Positions 57,273-64,000 of a stretch of 64,000 nucleotides of DNA are shown piece after piece. Positions within the stretch are counted from its first letter, which is position 1. Each line of letters opens with the position of its first letter. The notes beneath the pieces are model-generated. The model saw nothing but the letters and a program-made list of their open reading frames with translations, did not search any database and was not told the DNA's origin. The translations under genes and the position numbers were made by a program. The DNA comes from Lasiodiplodia sp. COLG20 (Eukaryota > Ascomycota > Dothideomycetes > Botryosphaeriales > Botryosphaeriaceae): positions 744,001 to 808,000 of the forward strand of contig VNWV01000007.1 of the NCBI GenBank assembly GCA_009801085.1, in the 5' to 3' direction.

Positions 57273-60200
57273 CTACTCCCAATCTCTCCATTCTCTCTGA
57301 ACTTTCTCCAACTCTTCTTTGACCCTCTCGGGTTCCAGACCATGGCCTACGCTACCGCTGCCGTACGAGTAGCCCAGCTCACGCTCACGCATCGTCTCCT
57401 CTAAAAGGCGCCTCAGGGATCTTTGCTGGTTGTTCAGATCACGCTGCATCTTCCTCCGCTCACGGACCTTGCGCGCTAGATAGAACGCGTCGTCGTCTTG
57501 AACGGCGCGCGCCCAAACCCGGCGCATGCGCGGGCTGTACAGCTGACATGAGTTGCCTTCGCCGGTCACGAGCTCCGCTTCGCTTTGGACGAATCCCAAT
57601 GTCCGCGTGACCTCATCGGCTAGCCTAGACCCCCGCTTCACGTCCGGGTACACCACATCTTCATAGCATTCCTCGCAAACTGTGAACTCAGGGAGGCCTG
57701 GGTGGGTGTGCCAAAGGCTACCGAGGAGGACCTTGTCGCGTGAGCATTCTCGCTTCCACGCGTGCTGGTTTGCAAGCTCTATGAATCGGGAGAAATCCGG
57801 AGTGCCGCTGCGTGACATCAACGCTCGTTCATGGATGTCGAGCAGCATATCGAGGTATTGTGCAAAGCGCTTGCTGTTTATCCTGAAGGAGCACAAACGT
57901 GCTGATGACGAATCGATGAGCTGGAAATATCCACGGAGTGTTGGCATAAGGGCTTCGAGGTACAACAGATCCCGCTCGCATATGTCAAGGTTGGGAATAA
58001 AGTCACTGCCTCTTTTATTGAGCAGACCATACCACGGCCGCACATCCTCATGCTCACCAGGGCAAGGATCTTCGGTAGCAGTAATCGAGGTCAATGAAAA
58101 GACCAAGTCCAAGTCTCTTCGCTTCTCTTTCAACGTCATCAACCAGGCCAGTCGGTACCATGGAGAACTGAAGTGACATATCTTCGCAATGTCCGTCGGG
58201 GGTGCCTTCACGAAGTATTTCCGGAAAAGGGAATGGCCGATGAAATGTTCGAGACAGTCAGGACAGATGTTGAATGACGGTGCGCTGTCCAGAGTATACC
58301 AGTCTACGAACCCCGTAGAGTACATCGGTCGCGGGCACGGCGGTAACGGTAGGTCTGGCATCTCCGGGACTATTTCTTTCTGCAGCTCCTTTCCACGAGT
58401 AGACGCTGGCGTTGTGTGCAGGTCGACACGATCTTTCTGCACGCTGCTCTCTGAATAAGAGCGGCGCAAGGGTGATCTAGCAGCGTCAACTTCCTCTCGC
58501 ATATGGCTCGGTATCGGCACGGCCGCTGGGCCACGCGGGAAATCAGAAATAGTCCGTTTGGGACTTCGTGGGCTCTCGGGAATGTACTGATAGCTGTGTT
58601 CTTCTGGCATCATCAATGTTGGGCTGTCGTCCACAGGATATGGCAACGATGTTGTCGACTTTGAAGCTGGATGGCGGGCTGGCGAAGGAGACTGTATATC
58701 GATCCTCGGAGGGGCCCCCTTCAAATAAGGGTCGGTCTCATCGGCTAAGGTCGACTCGTAACGGCTTTGTCGAGATACAGGCCTCGACCGCTCTCTTGGC
58801 GAATTGGCAATCGGAAACGTGGATACGCGCTCGGGGCGACTGCTGTTGATCTCGATGCGCGGAGATGGTGAGCGCAGGTTCTGATCATCTGGACGAGGGG
58901 AACCGGTCCGTGAGTTCACAGATCCTGGACGGGAGTTAGGATCACTGCGAACCCTCGCATCTACATCTTGAGGCCGGAGCCTTGGGGATCGAGGAGGTGA
59001 TGGTGGAAGCTTGTTTTCTCTCATTCTTGGCGAGGCTGGCCTGGATGGGAGCTTGGAGGATTTGAAGCTTTGCTGGCCTTCTTCTGCACTTCCATACAGA
59101 GTTTCTGCTGTTGTCCGACGAGACAGCCTCGGTCTACCCCATGGCAGATCACCAAAAACTTGGGATGAGGGAGTGTTCGCGGCTGATGACCCTGAGCCTT
59201 TGGGAGTTGAGCGCGGTGTCGTCGTGGACGGCGAAGAGGGACCATGCACAGAGGCTGAAGATCTCGAAGGCGGACGGTCTCTTAAAGGATCACGTTCTCG
59301 TGGAACGCCTCGAATGTCCTCTTTCAGGTCAGAAAGGTTGTACGAATAAGGGGAGGACAAACGCTCTCGAATTGGTTCAGAGTCGAGCGCAGGATGCTTT
59401 AGGTTATCATTTCTCGACTCCGCAGGAGTGTAGGAATAAGGGGACGGCAGGCGGTCTCGCCCAGTAGCGGAAGGGGTCAAAGGAGTTCTGACATCCTCTT
59501 TCCTCAGGTCGGCAGGGGCGTAAGAGTAGGGTGACGCAACACGCTCGGACGGGGAATTTAGGTCATGTATGGAAGTGCGAAGATCATCCTTCTTCAACTC
59601 GGCTGGGCTGAACGAGTACCGTGTCGATCTCCGACGTGACCGCAGCTTGAGTGACTCGTCTGCAGATACGTCTGAGCCGTCGGATACACCATTGTCACGT
59701 CGCGGATCAGCAGGGAACAGCGATTCTGTTTGCAGTGGAGCGGGCCGAGACTTGACGTGTTCCGCATTCCCATTCCTGTCGGACCTTGCTCCGGGCACCC
59801 TGCCAAAGGCGGTTGGGGTTGCCGCAGACTTGGGTGAAAGGTATGAGTCGCTAAAGGCCTCGTTCTTGGTTTCAACAGGCGTGCGGCTGTAAGAATAGGG
59901 CGAGCGTGAACGTGCGGTGTTGACGGGTGGATCGTGCAGATCGGTATGCAAGGGCGGTGCCCTATGACGATCCGCGTGTTGGTGCATGCTTCCTCGAGTC
60001 CGAACGTCGTCAAAATGCTTCTCTGCATCATCATCATCGCCAGCACCCGGCACGAGCACGAAACGACGCTCTGGGTTGAAGCGCCACATCTCCTCCTCCA
60101 CCTCGACCATTATGGGGTCTTGATCAATGCAGCCGCGGTTGGGGGCCTCGTCCCCTCGCTTCCCGCCCTCCAAGACATGATTCACCTCTTTCGCAAGAGC

Positions 60201-60536
60201 TACTTCGAGATCCTCAACAGTGGGGCATGGCGGCCACGATGCTCGACGGCGCCGTTCGATGCGGTACGAGGCCGTTGGAGGCGGGGTGGGCGGGTAGCAG
60301 TCGCGGTTGCGCAGGTCGTAGGCGGCATAGGCGTAGGTGTAGCCATCGGCGTAACGATCGTCGTAGTCGGCGGCGCGCTGTTGGTCTGGAGGGTAGTACG
60401 CAGAGTAGTCGGTGCGACGGCGATCGTAGGGATAGTCGTGGTGGCCCTTCACATGCTCGTAGTCGCGCGACCGTGAGGTGTTCGGTTCGTAGCGACTCGA
60501 GTAGCGGGGCCGGCTGTCGTAGTCGCGGTATGCCAT
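57273..60536 (-). CDS. Large repeat-containing protein of unknown function
   Basis: A single exon encodes 1087 aa from the ATG at 60536 (MAYRDYDSRPRYSSRYE). The frame is open upstream but only with a TTG. The N-terminal ~130 residues are rich in Tyr, Arg and Asp. About residues 305-427 hold tandem ~30-residue repeats around SPYSYAPADLRKED. A long Ser/Pro/Arg-rich disordered part follows. The last ~330 residues are a globular Cys-containing domain: FVDWYTLDSAPSFNICPDCL, then ECSRDKVLLGSLWH, FTVCEECYEDVVYPD and a charged helical end (ARKVRERRKMQRDLNNQQRS). Two C-x2-C pairs (CPDC and CEEC) could bind a metal. I believe the C-terminal domain is conserved in filamentous fungi but know no function for it. 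A cytoskeletal or nuclear scaffold role would be guesswork. Confidence 0.8.
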   Translation of the reverse strand: MAYRDYDSRPRYSSRYEPNTSRSRDYEHVKGHHDYPYDRRRTDYSAYYPPDQQRAADYDDRYADGYTYAYAAYDLRNRDCYPPTPPPTASYRIERRRRASWPPCPTVEDLEVALAKEVNHVLEGGKRGDEAPNRGCIDQDPIMVEVEEEMWRFNPERRFVLVPGAGDDDDAEKHFDDVRTRGSMHQHADRHRAPPLHTDLHDPPVNTARSRSPYSYSRTPVETKNEAFSDSYLSPKSAATPTAFGRVPGARSDRNGNAEHVKSRPAPLQTESLFPADPRRDNGVSDGSDVSADESLKLRSRRRSTRYSFSPAELKKDDLRTSIHDLNSPSERVASPYSYAPADLRKEDVRTPLTPSATGRDRLPSPYSYTPAESRNDNLKHPALDSEPIRERLSSPYSYNLSDLKEDIRGVPRERDPLRDRPPSRSSASVHGPSSPSTTTPRSTPKGSGSSAANTPSSQVFGDLPWGRPRLSRRTTAETLYGSAEEGQQSFKSSKLPSRPASPRMRENKLPPSPPRSPRLRPQDVDARVRSDPNSRPGSVNSRTGSPRPDDQNLRSPSPRIEINSSRPERVSTFPIANSPRERSRPVSRQSRYESTLADETDPYLKGAPPRIDIQSPSPARHPASKSTTSLPYPVDDSPTLMMPEEHSYQYIPESPRSPKRTISDFPRGPAAVPIPSHMREEVDAARSPLRRSYSESSVQKDRVDLHTTPASTRGKELQKEIVPEMPDLPLPPCPRPMYSTGFVDWYTLDSAPSFNICPDCLEHFIGHSLFRKYFVKAPPTDIAKICHFSSPWYRLAWLMTLKEKRRDLDLVFSLTSITATEDPCPGEHEDVRPWYGLLNKRGSDFIPNLDICERDLLYLEALMPTLRGYFQLIDSSSARLCSFRINSKRFAQYLDMLLDIHERALMSRSGTPDFSRFIELANQHAWKRECSRDKVLLGSLWHTHPGLPEFTVCEECYEDVVYPDVKRGSRLADEVTRTLGFVQSEAELVTGEGNSCQLYSPRMRRVWARAVQDDDAFYLARKVRERRKMQRDLNNQQRSLRRLLEETMRERELGYSYGSGSVGHGLEPERVKEELEKVQREWRDWE
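59250..59625 (-). repeat. Coding tandem repeat, ~90-bp period (SPYSY repeats)
   Basis: Four consecutive units encode RYSFSPAELKKDDLR, SPYSYAPADLRKEDVR, SPYSYTPAESRNDNLK and SPYSYNLSDLKEDIR, about 30 residues apart. An outlying copy, SPYSYSRTPVETKNEA, lies about 270 bp upstream in the gene (near 59890). Confidence 0.85.
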
Positions 60537-61520
60537 GCACGGCGACGGCTCTGGGCTGGCGGGAGAAAGGGGAAGCAGAGCAGATGACAAGGGAGGGCTG
60601 GTCGGGCTTTAAGGCGGACGACGCAGCATAACCAGGCGGAGGCAGTCACGCAACGCCATGCGAGTTGGGGTGGTGTGTGGTGGGGGATGATGGGCGGGCG
60701 CACGCTGACGCATGGCGCTGCAAGAAGCGGTCCGAGTGGAGCGCCCGCTTGCCTGGTCAGGGTCTCGCGGCGTGCGGAGCGGCAACGTTTGGAGCACAAC
60801 CAGGGCTCGCCTGCCAGTGGGAGCCTTGCCGTCACCGCACCTCCGCCTCTTCTCCAGAGCTAGCAGCGAGCCGCAAAGGGGCGTGTGCCAATCGCCGCCT
60901 GCCCTCCTCGCCACGCGCGTGGGCGCCTATTTTGGGCGCAGAGTCGCCCGACCCGTCCGAATACGGCTTCAGTCATCCCAGTGGCGTCAATAGCGAGGCC
61001 GTCCTATCGTGAGATTCGCCCAAGAGCCGCATGTTCTCCTGCGCACACCCGCGTTGCGCGTGCCGTCCCCAGTGCTCGAGCGGCGCCACGTCCGTCTGCA
61101 TCGCAGCTCAACTGTGTAATGTACATTGCACGGCACCGGCATGGAGCACTTATGCGCGCTGCCCGACTTCCCACTTTTCCGCCCGCCTATCCTGAGCCCC
61201 GCTCTGTCTTGGATCCTAGAACATGCAGAAAGGCCTACATACCATCAGTCACAAAGCGTCTGTATACATGCAAGGGTCATCCCGTCCTCCTGCAGCGCCC
61301 GTCGGGAGCACCGGCCGGTCCGCAGGCGTCATCGGCTGTCGCCGCCGTGCTTGCCCATCCATCACGTCGAGAAAAGCAGCGCGAGGCACTGCGCTCTCGA
61401 TAATACTGAGCAAAGAGCCTCTGCGTCGCCGTGCAGGTGACGTGGCGGCTGACCCGAAAAGCAAACACCGTATGCCCCCGGGCCTCACCGGTCAGTCCCC
61501 ATGGTGGCGTTCTTATGCCG
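60537..61520. other. Intergenic, no gene seen
   Basis: GC-rich promoter side of the 1087-aa gene and 3' flank of the dehydrogenase. Several overlapping ORFs without support. Confidence 0.5.
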
Positions 61521-62680
61521 CTACCAAGGGTGAGGCTTCCCGCTGTCAGCGAATGTCACTTGGGACGCTGTCTGGGGCTTGTGACCACTCACCATGTTCT
61601 CCCACGTCCAGAACGTGCCACTGTGCTGGATGCCTTTGCTTTGTATGACATCGATCATTCCCGCGACAGACACCTCGGGGCTGATTTGGCCGTTGATGGG
61701 CCAAGGCAGATCGAGGTTGGACATATCCCTAGGTAGGTAAGCCTCAAAGAAAGCTTCCAGGCACCTGCAGGTCTTACGTTGCCACCTCCCCCGGATGGAT
61801 CGCTAGAATGATGGTGTCATCGTCCTTCCGTTTCAACTCCGCGGCCATGTGCTTTGGATTCGTGTCAGCAACAAAGGAACAAAGGGGCGACTGTGCTTAT
61901 GAATAGGACTTCATACCCGGAGCATCTGGTTGAGAGCGCACTTGGAAGCGGCGTAGGCAGCAAACCTGCGGGTGCGTCAGCCCGGGTATAACGTTAGCAG
62001 AGCTCTTGGCAATACCCATCCTCCATCTCTCGAAAGTTGATGGCCGAACCCGAGTCGCTGGACATGAAGACAATGGTGCCAATCGGTATGTTGGTCTGGA
62101 GCAACTTCTGTGCGGTGATGATCGGGCCAATGGTGTTGGTATGGAGATGGAAGGCGAACTCGTCGAATGATCTGGACTGCTCGTCAGAAACATGCATACG
62201 CCTTCCGGGTGCACTAACAGTTCAGTGGCCCTCTGTGAAAGGCATTGTCAGTGTATGCACAACCGCGCGAGTGATACAGAGGAGGCATTAGGCTCACGTT
62301 CGGGTATCGCAAGACACCGGCATTGATTACGACATAGTCTATCTTGAGATTGGGGATGGCGGCGAGCTGGTTCACGAAGTTCTGTTCACTGATCAACTGA
62401 CACTTCTCTCTGACGGCGCAGAAACGACAAGTCGTACTTCGATGCTGGCTTCCGACAATATGTCACAGACGAACATCTGGCAGCGGCCATGGTCGTTTCC
62501 CGAATGGCCCCAGAGTGCTGACGCGTGTTCGGCATACGGCTGCCGTACCGTCGCAATGATCTTTTCGCCGCGGGCTATCAGCTGGCGGACGAACTCGAGA
62601 CCGATGCCTCTGCTGGCACCCACGATGACCCAGGTGGTGGTTTCCTGGTCGCAGTAGAGCGCATCGGGAATTTGGTTCAT
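61521..62680 (-). CDS. Short-chain dehydrogenase/reductase
   Basis: Eight exons on the minus strand are inferred: 62680-62438, 62381-62298, 62232-62219, 62171-62016, 61965-61917, 61851-61778, 61728-61593 and 61535-61521, giving 256 aa. The NAD(P) motif is VGASRGIG, the NNAG-equivalent is VINAG, and the catalytic motif YAASK follows GFAA. The serine step is in FMSSDSGSA. Exon 3 is a 14-nt micro-exon between CACAG and GTTAGT. The last intron (61592-61536, 57 nt) has no stop and is divisible by three. Spliced, the protein ends WTWENMPHPW, a common ending in this family; unspliced it carries 19 extra residues. The substrate cannot be told. Similar proteins act on small carbonyls in secondary or detoxifying metabolism. 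Confidence 0.85.
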
Positions 62681-63701
62681 GTTGGTTGCAGGGCCGACAG
62701 AAGGTTTGGCGAGTGCGGCACACGTTGGCGGGACACTACCTGCATGCTAGTGGAAAGTGGGCGGTGATAGGCAAGGCCAGCCAGATAGGAGGGGAGTCCT
62801 GCGCCTGAAACTGACCGGCTCCTGATCGCGGGGCCGCTAGGAGCGATTGAACAATGGGAAAGGTGGACTGGCAAAATAGAGGGCAGAATACGATGTCTGT
62901 CCCCTCGTCGATCTGGCAGCGCGGCCAAGCCCGCCCAAACCGGGCACCCGCAGAGCTGGCGACAGGGAGCTGCAGTAGCTATATGTGCATCATCGCCGCT
63001 TGTCCTGTTCCCCAGCGCTGCGTATCGCGAACGGCTTAAGCGTGCAGGTCCAGACTCGGGCGCTGCAGCATTGAGTGCGGACAGTGCACGCCGTCATGAT
63101 TCCCGGCGACCTACGTCAGTCAGCTGTGTGGGCCTGGATGCGGTAGCGAGGAATTTCGCACATGACCTCAGCGCTGGCTGCCGATGATGCCGCACCGTAA
63201 TCCGGGTACCAGAGCGGGCTTCCAGCCGGCAGTCGGACGGGACTCCTGGAGCCGTTACGAGATGCAGGACAGCCAATTGGTGTTTCCTCGGCGGACCTGG
63301 CTTGGCAGCTAAAAGCTCGCCGTTTACGACTGATTGGTTTAGGAGATTATTTCAAGCTGACAAACAGAAACTCAGAGCATTTACCCATTAGGTGCTCTAC
63401 GTTACTGCGAACAATCGCCGACCGAGGACGCTGGGGCGCCTCCAATCAGCCACACCGCCACCGGCTTTGCCGCTCGCCCGTGTTCTCCCGACCCGACCCT
63501 AAAAATCATCTTCTCTTTGATTGGCTGGCTGCACGCGGCTGACCTGGGCTAAAGACGATTCTCTTCCGTCACCAACGACTTTTTCTTCTCTCCTTCTCCT
63601 TCCTCAGCGCAATCCATCAACCTTCTCTGCGACTCCGACAGACCACGTCGACTTTCAATTCCTCTTCTCTCCACACGCTACACACCTAACCTTCCGTCAA
63701 A
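62681..63701. other. Intergenic and promoter of the right-edge gene
   Basis: No gene is seen. The last 140 bp (about 63560-63700) are a strong pyrimidine-rich tract followed by CAAA before the ATG, the usual leader of highly expressed fungal genes. Confidence 0.5.
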
Positions 63702-64000
63702 ATGGGTTTCGAGGCCGGTACGCGCGCGACTCTCCCTGTCTCCTTTCACCCACGGCTCCCTACGCGACGCAACGGTGGCTTCTTCCCCGGTCTGGAAGCA
63801 TCTGTCACACCTGGCGATGGGTATATGGGCTGGTGCTCGCCGCCCTGAAGCTCTTTGACGGGGCGCGCAGCTTTGCGCCTGCGTCACGCCGGTTGACCGC
63901 TTCCGCAACTGAGGTCTCCGTCTTCGTCGCGCTGAGGCGCATCCCAATTCTCCACGACAGCTCAATCTCATCAGCCGTACATACGCTGACAGCTTTCCAT
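63702..64000 (+). CDS. First exon of a gene cut by the window edge
   Basis: The ATG at 63702 follows TCAAA and a long CT-rich leader. The first exon is only 16 nt (MGFEA plus one base) and ends at a GTACGC donor at 63718. The rest of the window is intron, at least until a possible CTGACAG acceptor at 63986-63992. Very short first exons and CT leaders are common in ribosomal and other highly expressed genes, but five residues are not enough to name the product. If the exon were not spliced, the frame would run about 50 codons to a stop. Confidence 0.5.

Overview
The window is nuclear DNA of a filamentous ascomycete (Pezizomycotina; a dothideomycete-like fungus is my best guess, not proven). 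The evidence is: many genes split by 49-70 nt introns with GTRNGT-type donors and CAG/TAG acceptors; a single dispersed 5S rRNA gene outside any rDNA array; fungus-specific families (a HET-domain protein, a Kre9/Knh1-like secreted protein, alpha-aminoadipate-pathway homocitrate synthase, a PtaB-type LIM-binding cofactor); and poly-Q and poly-pyrimidine tracts typical of such genomes. I resolve 21 protein-coding loci and one RNA gene. Exon coordinates were derived by hand from splice signals and reading-frame continuity.

Layout. 0-5 kb: UV damage endonuclease on the plus strand, then a gene-free stretch ending in a minus-strand 5S rRNA. 4.4-8.1 kb: a ZZ-finger/HET-domain protein and a small secreted protein, both minus. 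10.4-17.3 kb: ribosomal protein eS8 (minus); a Nudix diphosphoinositol-polyphosphate hydrolase (minus) divergent from arginyl-tRNA-protein transferase ATE1 (plus); a triple-UIM/PPxY protein (plus). 18.2-29.5 kb: homocitrate synthase (plus), an F-box protein (minus), a bHLH regulator (minus) divergent from a TMEM135-like membrane protein (plus).

29.5-39.6 kb is the accessory part. It has no housekeeping gene. It holds copies of an ~81-bp palindromic element, a 1.88-kb segment bounded by two of these palindromes in an inverted-repeat arrangement and carrying one damaged gene of unknown family, and then a 4-kb gene-free stretch with at least twelve same-orientation copies of a ~24-nt motif. Two more palindromes lie at 46.2 and 46.7 kb.

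39.6-51 kb: a zinc-finger-like protein whose start codon seems to be split by an intron (minus), a Q-rich LIM-binding transcription cofactor (minus), V-ATPase subunit B (plus) and mitochondrial ATP synthase OSCP (minus), the last two convergent. 51-56 kb: a JLP1/TauD-type sulfonate dioxygenase (minus) divergent from a DAL5/ACS-family MFS transporter (plus), a plausible uptake-and-cleavage pair. 57-64 kb: a 1087-aa repeat-bearing protein of unknown function (minus), a short-chain dehydrogenase with a 14-nt exon (minus), and the first exon of a gene running off the right edge.

Most genes are independent housekeeping units. Functional links that can be argued from position are the dioxygenase/transporter pair and, more weakly, the shared divergent promoters of Nudix/ATE1 and bHLH/TMEM135.
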